Positions 50,459 to 61,077 of a stretch of DNA of 61,077 bases are shown here, one piece after another (the stretch's first letter is position 1; the number at the start of each line of letters is the position of its first letter). Position numbers and translations under genes: made by a program. The notes under the pieces were generated by a model that did not search any database, was not told the DNA's origin, and worked only from the letters and a program-made list of their open reading frames with translations. The DNA lies in contig QKYT01000142.1 of assembly GCA_003550305.1 (NCBI GenBank), forward strand, positions 70,119 to 131,195. Reading direction: 5' to 3'. Origin of the DNA: Glomus cerebriforme (Eukaryota > Glomeromycota > Glomeromycetes > Glomerales > Glomeraceae).

Positions 50459-50884
50459 AAATTGTCATGAATCCAAATTATCTAATATATTCTACGATTA
50501 TTATTTTTTTTTTTTTCCTATCAATGTTTTATCTACTTTTTTACAAATATTACAAATAAGAAAGGAAAAAAATTTTTCGAATGTGTCTAATTTGAACCCA
50601 CAAATATATATATACATTTTATTATTATTCAATTATGATTACTGTTATATAGGAGCAAATATAAAAATAATAATAATATAAGGTCCATTATACGATAGCA
50701 AGATTTTTTAATAAACCTAAACACCCTAACCCTTAATATGTAAATTAAATTGCTGACTCTTGAATAAAAATTTAATAAATAAAATGAGTTTGATGCTTAA
50801 ATTCATACCTCTATATATATAATATAATATAATAATAATATAATTTTATGTAATAGTTTATAAAAGGAGTAATTTTTTTTGTGC
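50459..50884. other. Spacer between TSC2 and SPT2
   Basis: This AT-rich spacer carries the TSC2 promoter and the SPT2 3' untranslated region. T and A runs are common. The motif CCTAAACACCCTAACCCTTA occurs near 50715-50735; it is a short telomere-like CCCTAA match and not an array. Confidence 0.5.
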
Positions 50885-52823
50885 TTAAATTGCCTTTTTT
50901 CTATTGAGCTTTTTAAGACGTCGTTGCTGTTCTGCACGTTCTTCATCCTCATCCTCTTTTTTTGCAAGTCTGGAACTGCGCGCTTCTTCACGAAATACAT
51001 CGAAACTTGATGCTTCCATTACATCATCATCATTATCATCTACGATCCCATATATGGGTCGTCTTCCTGGACGAACTATCGAATGAATAATTGAAGATAT
51101 ATTCTGATTAACTGTTGCTTCATCCAATCCATAAATATCGAGCTCATCACCCCCAACATTTCTTTTTGGCACTCGAGAATAAGGTGAACGTTCATCAAAC
51201 GTTCTCTTCTTAAGCGAAGTTGATTTTGATAATTCACTTCTATTTGAAATCATTTTATTTGGAGCATTACCATGTTTTGAACGCAAATCCTCTATTCGAT
51301 TATGGTGATGTTGAACTTCAGCTTTAGTAAATATTTTTTGTTTACGTCGTGCTCGTTCCCTTTCTTCTTCATGCCTTCTTTTTGTTTCTGCCATACTCTC
51401 TTGACGACGTTTTTGCCCTACTAAATTTCCTTCCGGTTTTTCCCGTTTTTTTTCTACTTCCAATTTATGTTGACGTTTATGTTTCCTTTCTTCTTCCAAT
51501 CTTTCTTGCCATGACATTTCTTCAAATTTTCTTTTTCTTTCCAAATCTTTTGGCTTTTCCATTTCTTTTCGTTGCAAAGATTTTTCTTTGTTTTGCTTGA
51601 TCTCTTTAAATAGTTCTATACCCTTTTTTAAATAATTAGGATCCTCAATGACATCTAATGAGGTTATCTTTTTATGTTTAATAATATTTTTTTCATTAAG
51701 AAAAGTTATATAAGCACGAATTTGATGATCTTTTTTCGGACCTTTTTCATTCCTAAGTGCTGCGATTTCTAATCGTGAATAATTTTTACCAAAATTATTT
51801 AAATTTTCAATTCTCCCTTGAGCAAGTTTCTTGTTACCATTCGGCTTTTCCTTATCTTGCTCTAAAAGCCTACGAAGTCTTTCCAATTCAAATTCTTTTG
51901 CAATTTTTTCTACAGTAACCATCCGATCCTTATTATTTAAAATCTCTGGTGGTAAAAATAATTCTAAAGGTTTATATTTCTCTCCCTTTTCCCGTCGTAA
52001 TTTCCATAGTTCAACAAATGTTTCCAATCTTGGTACCGATTTGACACCATTCATGTTTGATGAAATTTTTGTTCCTGTCTTTTCTTTATTACCAGTAACT
52101 TGTTTGCTTTTATTATTAAACAAATTACCATTAGTACCTTTTGAAGTTGATGATAAAGATGATGCCTTTTCTTGACGATTGGTAACTTTATTTGAAGTTA
52201 CATTCCCATTGGTCATTCTCGATGATGATGTAAAGGATTTCGGTTTTTCTTTAAATTTCTCCTTATTAATAGTCGAACTTTCATTGGGACTTTTTGAAGT
52301 CGTGGTGATAAATGACTTTACTTTCTTAACAGCAACTTTCTTATCCTCATTACTTACCATATTACTATTCTTTGATATAGTAGCTTCTGGTCTTTTATGG
52401 TTTATTGCCGTGTTTTTGTCATTTTTATCATTTTTGATGGGAACATTACCACTAGAGCTTGATGTTGTAGTCTTGACTTGTTTTGAAACTACCGTCTTCT
52501 TATCATCAGTAGAAGTAGTTGAGGTTGTTGTTGCAGAACCTGAAAATATTTTACGACAAAGTTGGCATCTTTCGGTTGGATTTGGATGAATATTTGAAAA
52601 TATATTAAGGATTACCTGAAGCTGACTCCATGCGTTGAAGAACCTTCTTTTTTAAATCTTGAACGCCAGCAATGTCACCGGCACTCTCAAGTTTCTTCAA
52701 TTCACGATATTCTACCATATTAAATTTAAGTGTTGGTTCCTTTGAAGGAACTTTAGTAGATGAGGAGTCGTTTAGATTAGTTTTGTTGTCAGAACTTTTG
52801 ACTGTATCGCTTCGTGAAGCCAT
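50885..52823 (-). CDS. SPT2: SPT2 chromatin protein (histone H3-H4 chaperone)
   Basis: This nuclear protein binds histones H3-H4 during transcription elongation. It has 620 residues in two exons (52823-52616 and 52539-50885). Most of it is disordered, basic and Ser/Thr/Lys-rich. A helical, Lys/Glu/Arg-rich middle follows (about 400-490, with ERKHKRQHKLEVEKKREK). The diagnostic SPT2 domain is at the C-terminus: DELDIYGLDEATVNQNIS, a GRRPIYGIVDDNDDDV stretch, then MEASSFDVFREEARSSRLAK followed by a KKEDEDEE helix. The MEAS...EE-x-R-S-x-R-x-A-K-K-E-D pattern is the histone-binding signature of the family. No odd feature was found. Confidence 0.92.
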
Positions 52824-55800
52824 TTTGCAAAGTATAATTTGAAGTTAAAAAGGATGTGTTTTGTGAGTTGTGATAAAAGTGTGTTAAGTTTTAAATTAAA
52901 TTATTTTATTTTATTTTCCCCTCGATGGTAATAAAGTAACCGGTGCACGTTATTACGGCAATCAGATTTTAATAAAAATAAAAAATTAAATGACCAAGTC
53001 TAAGAATAAAAAAAAAAAATTTTTTTTTTTTTTTTCTTTGAGAGAATAGAAGGATCAAAATGTAAAAATAAATGAAATTAAATTTTTATTTTTCTTGTCA
53101 AACCAAAAACCAGATTGAATGTAAAAAAAAAAAAAAAAAAAAAAAACAACGCCACAGCCGCAGATTATAATAAGGATAGTAGTTATTGAGTCATTACTTG
53201 TTGACTTATTGTCATTGTTTCAAGAACATGGGTGTTTCGGGTCATTTTTGTGACCAAAAATAGGTTAAAATATAAACTAAAGCTCATTAGAATCATCATC
53301 TCAATGAGAAGAATTGTATGATGAAAATCGGATGAAAAGATTCACGATTCATATTACAATAATTAAATTTTTATTATCTAGTTATATAGAAATATTAATA
53401 ACAAATATTTGTTAAAAAGCGATAAATGTAGCACAACCGAATTCGTGATCAGTTGCGTTGCATTACTGAATATCCAATAATATTTGAGGACAAAGGATAA
53501 ACCGTACCCGTTAATGATCCTCATGCGAAACTTGTGATTCATCACATGCGAGCAATTTAATAGACGTACTTTACCAAATATATGAAAAAGATTATAAGGG
53601 GGAGGAATGGAGAATTAAATTTAATTTGGGAAATAAAATTAGTGGGGCAAAAAAAAAAAAAAAAAGAGATCTACCGGAAAGAAGAGGAAAAAAAAAAAAG
53701 GATTTTTTTTTTAATACGCGAGATTTAATGAATTACATAAGAATAACTAGATGCATTGCATATGTTTAATAATATGAAAATAATTAATAAGTTTCGTTTT
53801 TAATTTTTTATTATTATAAAGGTATTAAAAGGAAGAATTAATTAATTAAATTCATTTACTCCATTTACTCATATACGTATAAGGAATTAAGGATAGATTC
53901 AAAACATGTTAATCCTTCTGATCCTGATTATATAATATTATGACATATGTAGTTTTTTTTTTCCCGCGGAGATATTTTTATTTAGCATCAAATCTTTGAT
54001 CGTTGTTGTGAAACAATGCCAATGCATCCAATAACCTTTAAATCATTAGTTTCATCAATTTCTCTTTCCGTTATCAATAAAAAAATTTTAATATATATCG
54101 GAATAATTAGGAGCTTTGTGTTCAATTAAATCGCTTTATCTTTCTATATCTACAGATTTTACGTGGTTACTAGTTTTAGTAGTTTTAGATAATGATCTTC
54201 ATATATTATTTTTATTATCAATTATTATATTATTATAATAGTTTTAAATTGTTATTCGGCCTCTTCTTAATAATAAATTAATAATAAAATATCATTTAAA
54301 ACAAACCGGGTAATAAAAGGGGTGGTCAATGCTCATTGGGAGCCATATAAATATTTATTCTTCTTTACATTCTTTAATTCTTAAAAAACTCGTTTTTGTT
54401 ATCATCATAAAAAAAATATATATATATATTCGCAATTATCACATAAGATAAGGATCGTGTATTTTTTTTTTATTTATTTATTAAAAACAATTACGTTAAC
54501 ATGAAAATTTTTTTTAAGCTTATCAATTAAATATTTCATATGTTAATTATCTCTGAGCCATTCTTCACGCGTTTAAAGTTAATCTTTTTTTTTAAAAGCA
54601 AAAAAAAATATATTGCGAGTCACGGGACAAAACCAGTCTTAAATTCCCGAAATTCCCGAAAAATATGGTTTGTCAGATATTTACGATAACAATTTTTAAT
54701 GCAAAGTAATTACGTATGCATCCAATAGGCCAATACCAATCAAAATTTATACCTCTTAATCTTTTTAAGCTAAACTAAAAATGTAAATGATATCGCATTA
54801 TTCTTTACACACGTGGTGTAAACATAACTGCACGTTGACGCATTCAAATATTAGGAAATATTAGACCAGTTTTACTTATAATGCTTTCTTTGCTAATGAA
54901 TTTCTCTTAAAAATTAGTTTAATTGGTTTGATGTCCTTGTCGTCAACTATGTCAACTATTATAGTCTAAACAAGTTTGTCTTTGAAGATCCTATTTCCGC
55001 AATATTTTTATGTAATTAATATTTACAAAAAAAAAAAAAACATGTACATATCTAAATAAAATTTAGTTCAAAAAAAAAAAAAAAACCTGAGCGAAATTTT
55101 TTTTTCTTATATTTATGGCTTTGTTTTGTGTAATGTTACTCCACGATTTTTCAATCTCATAAAACTGTTTATATTTCGCGCAATTAATAATTTTTTTCTC
55201 TCATGTGAACTCTTACAGTTTTACTATATGACTTATTTAATAATTGCCGTTCGTCATAATAAAAGCCCAATGCATATCAATTTGGTCACTTGACGATATT
55301 GTTTAAAACTACTATTATTATCACCATTTATCTGTTATGTTTGTGATGTTGTACAATAATCACCATAATCTGCGTAATCTATAATTGCATCATAATGGAA
55401 GTTTTGCAATGTTTTTTTAAAGAATATGAAAATATTAAAGTTTAAAAAAAAAAAATTTTTTTTTTTTTTCTTCATTATACTCATTATATTCTATATTCAT
55501 AACGAGGTCAGATGGATGTTTAAAAAGGGGGAGAATAAATTAAATAAACTCGGTTATTATTTTAATTTAATAATAAAAAAAAATTTTTTTTTTTATATAA
55601 ATCTTTTTTTTTTCGGACCCCTATCTTTAGAAATTTTTATCATCACTATCTTATTTTTTTCACATTTATATTTGCAATAAAAATGTTTTAACCCCTTTTC
55701 TCCCCTCAACTTTTTTTTTAAAAAAAATTTTTAAACCTCTCTCCTCTGTCTGTGTGTTTACGTTTTTATCAATTTTTTTTTTTTTTTGTCTCGGCCACCA

Positions 55801-55936
55801 TCCTTCTTCCTTTTGCTCTTTTTCTAACGTCACCTTTATCCTTGAGTCTGTGTGATACAATATCAATATCGATAATATTTTAAAGCAATAAACACGGAAA
55901 AATAGATAACAAAAATTTTTATTCGTTAATAATATA
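52824..55936. other. 3.1-kb non-coding region between SPT2 and the PQ-loop gene
   Basis: No gene is supported. The region has many A/T homopolymers (near 53010-53035, 53125-53146, 53649-53665, 55027-55041, 55443-55470) and short direct repeats such as AAATTCCCGA twice near 54640-54660. ATATAAATATTT at 54346-54357 followed by a pyrimidine-rich tract looks promoter-like, but no transcript unit follows. CACGTG occurs at 54810-54815. The two start codons flanking the region point away from each other. Confidence 0.5.
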
Positions 55937-57522
55937 ATGTCTGGCGGTTGTGATTCAATATCGAATGAGGGAATAGCCTATATAGAATGGATACATACAA
56001 TTCTTGGTTCTTGTGTATACGGAAATAAAGGATTAATAAGTTATATATTAGGTAGTTATTTGAAGACTTATTTTTGAATTTTGTAAACATTTCTCTCACC
56101 TTTTTTACTTTGTTTCGTACGATATTTCCAGCTTTTTCCTAATCTTTAATTCCCCCCTCTTTTTTTTTTTTTTTTACAGGATATGTAACGATAGCATGTT
56201 GGTTGAACGCTCAACTTCCGTACGTTTCACTATCTATCTTATATTCTGATTTAAATCAAATTTTCGATCTATGAATTTAAAACTAATTCGAAATTTTTTT
56301 TTATTTTTTTTTATTTTTTTTTCTTTAGGCAACTTATAACGAATTATAAAAATAAGTCAGTAGATGGACTTAGTTTACCGTTTCTTGTTAGTTGGTTACT
56401 AGGTGATATTAGCAGTTTCTTTGGAGGCATACTGACAGACCAATTACCATTTCAGGTAAGCATATATTATGAATTACACAATAAATAAATAAACATATAT
56501 ATATATATATATATTAACTTTTCCTTTTATAGATATATCTTGCCGCATATTTTTGTGTCGTAGATTTTATTCTATTTTTCCAATATTTTTATTATACGTG
56601 GATCCGAAACCCATCAAAAAGTGAATCTAATGAAGAAATACCGGTTAGACCTCTATCTACTCAATCATTTAAAGACTCTATATTGGAAGGTGCGAAAAAG
56701 AGTTACACGTTTCCCACAAGGAAGAATCAGTCCCATCAACGAATGTAAGAACTTTTATATTTTATATACGTATATACTTTAATTTTATTTTTGTTCACAT
56801 AAAATGGATTATTAATTTTATTTATATATATGTATATTAGATCTTCGATGGTATTTGCCATTCTTCTCTTCACATTTCATTCTACTTCTTCCATATCGTC
56901 TTCTTTTTCCACATCTCCAACACTTCTTTCCGGCACTCATGATGAAATGTCGCTCGGCGGATATTCGAAGTTTTTTGGACAGGATGAATTTGTTTCTTTA
57001 TTCATAGGAAGAGTTTTTGCTTGGATTTCCACGATATTATATTTGACCAGCCGAATGCCACAAATATGGAAAAATGTATGTATTAATCATTGAATATATA
57101 TATTTTAAAGAAATTTTTTCACTAAACTCTTTTATTTTTTTTTTAAACAGTACACAAGAAAATCAGTCGAAGGACTTTCTATGTTTATGTTTATATTCGC
57201 GGCCCTTGCCAATTTGTCTTATGCCACATCTATATTAATAAATCCGAAACTAGAAACAGAACCAAATTATTTACTTAAAGAAGTTCCTTATTTATTAGGA
57301 TCTGTTGGCACGTGCACATTTGATGTTATAATACTTATACAATGGTACATATTTCGTGATCCAGAACATCGACATAGAAAACGACGAAATAGGCATTCTC
57401 GTTCTACTAGTTATGGTGATAGAATAGGGTATCATCAATTATCAACAGATGATGAAACTTATAGAAGTGGAAGGAGAAATGGTCAGAGAAGTGGTCAAAT
57501 AGATGGTGGAAATTTTGTTTAA
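55937..57522 (+). CDS. PQ-loop vacuolar/lysosomal amino acid transporter (YPQ/PQLC2 type)
   Basis: This is a seven-helix membrane protein of 366 residues in six exons: 55937-56051, 56180-56219, 56329-56455, 56533-56744, 56841-57075 and 57151-57522. Two PQ-loop repeats are clear: CWLNAQLPQLITNYKNKSVD-GLSLPFLVSW near residues 45-75, and LYLTSRMPQIWKNYTRKSVE-GLSMFMFIFA near 235-265. The two PQ motifs are the hinges for alternating access. A Ser/Thr-rich loop links the halves. The C-terminal tail is Arg/His/Ser-rich. Ypq and PQLC2 proteins export or exchange lysine and arginine at the vacuole or lysosome (known); this role fits but is not proved here. The second repeat is rebuilt across an intron placed inside it. 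Confidence 0.94.
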
Positions 57523-60078
57523 GTAATATTCCTATATAATTTTTTTTATCGATTTTATAACGAGGGAATATATTATGATAAAGGACTCTTATTCATACCA
57601 GTTGATGGTGACTTTGAATTAATAGTATTTTATTGTATTTTTTTTTCTCTTCCTATTTTATTATTCTAATTATATGGTGGCCGAGATCGCGTGTTATTTC
57701 GCGTATAATGATTACAAAACTTTATGAAAAACAAAATCCTTCGTATCATGAAATTCCGAATTTTATTCCCAAAAAAAGCATTCAATATTTTTTGTATTCA
57801 ATATTTTTCTTGTACCATTTTTTTTTTTTACATTTACATCCAAGCATTTTTTTTTCGATTATTATACAGAAAAACTATCATTTTTCTTCCTTATTACCTT
57901 TTTTTTTCCGTTTCATGAATAATGTAGTAATTAATACAAAAAAACTACTCTTTTTTTTCTTTATTCAAAAAAAAAAAAAAAAAAATACTAATGAACATGT
58001 TAGAAAAAAAAATTGTTTTTTTTTTAAAAAAAAAAATATTTTGGAAGGAAAAGTACGGTTTATCTTTTCTTTTATATATTAGTTCTTTTTTATTTCCTAG
58101 TATGTATATTTTTAATTAATTTTTTGAAGAAAAAACGAATATTACTATTTTAATAACAATTTGACGACATTTACAATTATTTCATACCACACTTTTTTAT
58201 TTGTTTATATATTAACTTGAATTAATTCTAACAACCAAAACAGATTGCCATGCGATTTTTATGAAGTCTAGGACGATGATAGTCACGAAAGAATTTCCAA
58301 AAATGATCCGAAATGTTACAACGCACATGATAAACACTCAGATCAGCGCTTAAAGATATATGTTCTAAAATAGTTCAGATTTACTAAACGAATCAAAGTA
58401 TTTTTTACATCCCCTGATGTATCATCACTTTATACTGAATTTATACTTCAAAAAGGAATTGAATATTGGTATAAAGCTACATTTATAGCTAAAATGTTTT
58501 TTGTTAGTAACATGATCCGTGCGTGAGGCTGCTTGTGTACCTGATTTTTGTATTTATTCATCAGAAAATCCGTATACTGTACCTTTGTTTTTTTTTATAA
58601 TAAATTTTTTAAAAAAATTATAACTATATTTACAGTATTATTTACAGAATTTAATAATTTTCCAACCTTTGGAAAAAATGTTAAAGAACTTTTTCTGAAA
58701 GTAAAGCGGCAGTACTATACTTAAAATAATATACAATACAGATTTTAATGCTATTGAGTTTGACCCAGTATTGGTCATAAAATAGCGAAAATTATGGTTG
58801 AATCATAATAATTATTTTTAAGTTTCAATTGTAAAAATAAAAATAACCATTATATTTTACTTCAAAAAAATCTTAAAAAACTACATAATCTTTGTACTCA
58901 AATGATTTTCATATAATGTGATCTTTAAAATCCTTAATTCTATAACTGTTGAAAATTCAAATTGAATATATTCAGATTTTTTTTAAGTTGTAATAATATA
59001 CTTTTTTGTAAATTTAATATGATTTTTATATAAAATTACAAACTAATTCTTTATAAAAATAATAGAAAAATATATTATCTTTAAAACTTTAACTTTGAAT
59101 ATTATTGGTTAAAATTTCAAAAAAATTATAAAATATTAAACTAAATTGTGATATCTGTAAAATAATTTAAAAAATTAAATTTCTTTTAATAAATTTATAA
59201 ATTGCCTTTTTATTTCTTTTTAAACTATTTTTAATTATAATTGATTTTATTAAACAGTACATCCTGCATTTAGTACATTATATATGATTTAGCCAGAATT
59301 ATAAATGCTTGATCAGTATTAAAAAATTAATAAAAATTAATAAAAAAATTAAAAAATAGTAATTAATAAAATTTAAACATATATAAGATAATATCATCAA
59401 TAGCTAATTCAATTTTTAAATAAAATTAAATAAGTAATTATCACTATTATTTACTATTTCATTTGATTCTAAAAAATTATTTATTATATATATTTTTGCC
59501 TATTTTACAACTTTACTTAAAGTACCAAATAAAGTTTAAAATATTATTTTTAACTTTTATATATAATATATAAAAAGAATATATTAAACTAATATATAAG
59601 TATACTGATTGAATCTCTTTCTGCTAATTTTCTGAACAAAAATTTAATGATAACAAAACACCATTTTTACTAATAAAAGTTATTAACTTTATTAATTAAA
59701 TCTTTAATTTTTTATTTCTCCCTTATAGTTTTTTTCAAAATACACTTTTCTAAATTATGGATAAACATTTGCTTCCTAGAGAATAAGAAAAACTAATACT
59801 AGCTAAACACACTTTACTTTTAGTCTCTAACTTAGACTTATCTATAGCAAGGTTCATAGGTTCCTTAGAATCCTCTATCATACTGCAAATATGAATTATA
59901 AGAAATCTTTTATAGATCTAAGAAAAAGAAATATGGAATATCAAGTTCTTCTTTCTTCTCCCAAACTTTGGCTTTTAAATAATTTTCAAAATAATGATCT
60001 TATGATGATAAATACTTCATCACATACTAACAATTACAAAATTTCTAAAATAGACAAAAACCTTTCATGAGCAATAAT
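57523..60078. other. AT-rich gene-free region right of the PQ-loop gene
   Basis: No gene is supported. The first 600 bp are low-complexity T and A runs that keep a frame open by composition only. Near 58380-58530 a peptide-like stretch (SSLYTEFILQKGIEYWYKATF) in an otherwise broken frame may be transposon debris of unknown type. From 58900 onward the DNA is extremely AT-rich. Confidence 0.5.
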
Positions 60079-60117
60079 TAGGACTCTGATTGGTAACGGT
60101 AATTACTGAACTGAACT

Positions 60118-60247
60118 GATCAGTTTCAGTATCAGATCGGTATCAGTTTTGCGATTTACTGAACTGAATCCTTTGGTAAATATACCGATCAGTTTCAGTA
60201 ATTTTGGGATCAGTATCAGTTTTATGATTTATCGAACTGATTTACNG
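60118..60247 (+). repeat. Subterminal direct repeats of the hAT element
   Basis: Two units with a period of 69 bp begin GATCAGTTTCAGTA at 60118 and 60187. Each continues with GTATCAGTTTT-(2 bases)-GATTTA-(2 bases)-GAACTGA. The shorter word ACTGAACTGA also recurs. Subterminal repeats of this sort are transposase binding sites in hAT elements (known); here this is inferred. Confidence 0.7.
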
Positions 60248-60388
60248 AATACTGTATATATATATAGATCAGCAATCTAGATCGATCTTATCAATATTTT
60301 TTTTTAATCTCTTTTTTTCATACTTCCTTTTTTCTCTATACTTTTCTTTTCTTTGTAATTTTTAATTTTAATCTTNATTTTAATAATA

Positions 60389-61077
60389 ATGACATTAATG
60401 ACAACTGGAAAGGCAGTGGATAATAACCAAAATGAACGTGAAGCAAAACCAAATATAAATGTTGAAAAAACAAATACAAGGAGTAATACTAAGCATAGTT
60501 GGGNTTGGGCTCATTTTGTATTTGATAATGTAATAAAAAAAGCATGTTGCAATTATTGCAAAGCTTTAATAATTTGTAACAAAGGNAGCACTTNGGGTTT
60601 GACAGNTCACCTAAAAAATAAACATAATCTAATGAAAGAAAAAAGTCAACAAAAACAACTCACACTTCACGAAGTAATAAATAATTCAGCAGAGTCAGTC
60701 ATAAGTATAATGATAAAATATTTATTATTTGTGATATTAAATATNTTAATNTTTTTATTTTTTATATATTTTTATTAATANGCATATAATAAAGAAACTT
60801 TTANAAAGTTTATTATTGAATGGGTCATAAAATATGATCTTCCTTTCACATGCATAGAATGTAAAGATTTTAGGAAAATGATTTGTCTTTTATGTAAGGA
60901 TACATTTATACTATCTGCAGACACAATTAAAAATGATANAATAAAAATTTTTNAAGAAAGTCAAAAGAAAATNCNTTCTATTTTACAGGTTATATATTTG
61001 TATTTTTTCTAATAATATTTTTATTTGAATTCTACTAATTATTATTTTAATTTTATAGAATATGTCTAGCAAAATTT
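60389..61077 (+). CDS. hAT transposase, N-terminal part (partial)
   Basis: The start is the ATG of MTLMTTGKAVDN. A BED-type zinc finger follows at about residues 38-80: W-AHFVFDN, ACCNYCK (C-x2-C), then ST-GLT-HLKNKH (H-x4-H), with unread bases at some codons. I read exons 60389-60704, 60783-60988 and 61059 onward. The first acceptor is masked by an N at 60781. After the finger comes an Ac/hAT-like stretch (FIIEWVIKYDLPFT, SILQ-NMSSKI). The protein continues past the window. No stop codon is seen in the joined frame so far, so the copy could be intact or recently active, but unread bases prevent certainty. Confidence 0.75.

Larger units (their letters stand above)
60079..61077 (+). mobile_element. 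hAT-type DNA transposon, left part, truncated by the window edge
   Basis: The segment has a repeat-rich left end followed by a transposase gene with a BED zinc finger, the layout of hAT elements. The left edge is placed near 60079 (TAGGACTCTGATTGG), where the dense CTGAACTGATCAG-type repeats begin. The exact terminus and target duplication could not be fixed without the right end. At least 14 single N bases fall in this segment and nowhere else in the window, apart from the gap in RPS4. Confidence 0.75.

Noticed and set aside
50710..50735. CCTAAACACCCTAACCCTTA, like telomere repeat
   Set aside because: It is a single degenerate match between two ordinary genes, so it is not a telomere or a clear interstitial array.
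57633..58082. 149-codon open frame after the PQ-loop gene
   Set aside because: Almost all codons are Phe, Lys, Ile or Asn from T and A runs. It is low-complexity DNA with no protein features.

Overview
The window reads as nuclear DNA of an early-diverging, non-Dikarya fungus, most likely an arbuscular mycorrhizal (Glomeromycotina) species such as Rhizophagus. This is an inference from very AT-rich DNA with long A/T homopolymers, dense short GT-AG introns, fungal-type genes (fused ARG5,6, YPQ-type PQ-loop protein, SPT2) beside genes lost from common yeasts (TSC2, CFAP20), and Helitron and hAT-like mobile DNA.

Layout from left to right: a bHLH-zipper transcription factor (-); a decayed Helitron (about 2.4-5.7 kb); a gene-poor stretch with a TA-flanked MITE; proteasome subunit RPN1 (-) divergent from ribosomal protein RPS4 (+); the E2 enzyme CDC34 (-); a type II membrane glycosyltransferase (-); a coiled-coil protein (-); CFAP20/BUG22 (-) divergent from V-ATPase subunit F (+); ARG5,6 (-); AP endonuclease APN1 (-) divergent from nucleoporin NUP133 (+); a GNAT acetyltransferase (+); a peroxisomal SCP2-like protein (-); a TRA2-type SR protein (-); a 2.6-kb non-coding stretch with a second MITE; an intronless TSC2/tuberin (-); SPT2 (-); a PQ-loop vacuolar transporter (+); 2.5 kb of AT-rich DNA; and the left end of an hAT transposon that runs off the window.

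Sixteen host genes were reconstructed exon by exon. All sixteen models join in frame, which is internal support for the splice sites given. Exon lists run in transcript order, so minus-strand lists start at the higher coordinate. The genes do not form a pathway cluster. RPN1 and CDC34 belong to ubiquitin-proteasome turnover. TSC2, the V-ATPase, the PQ-loop protein and ARG5,6 all touch amino-acid/TORC1/vacuole physiology, but their nearness is probably chance. Three divergent gene pairs probably share promoters.

No convincing new biological system was found. The most unusual items are the iterated motif in the 172-bp MITE, CFAP20 in a presumably non-flagellated fungus, a truncated copy of the APN1 5' end next to the GNAT gene, a 9-nt microexon in CDC34, a uORF ending 7 nt before the TRA2 start, a 27-A leader touching a start codon, and a likely assembly duplication in RPS4 intron 1.
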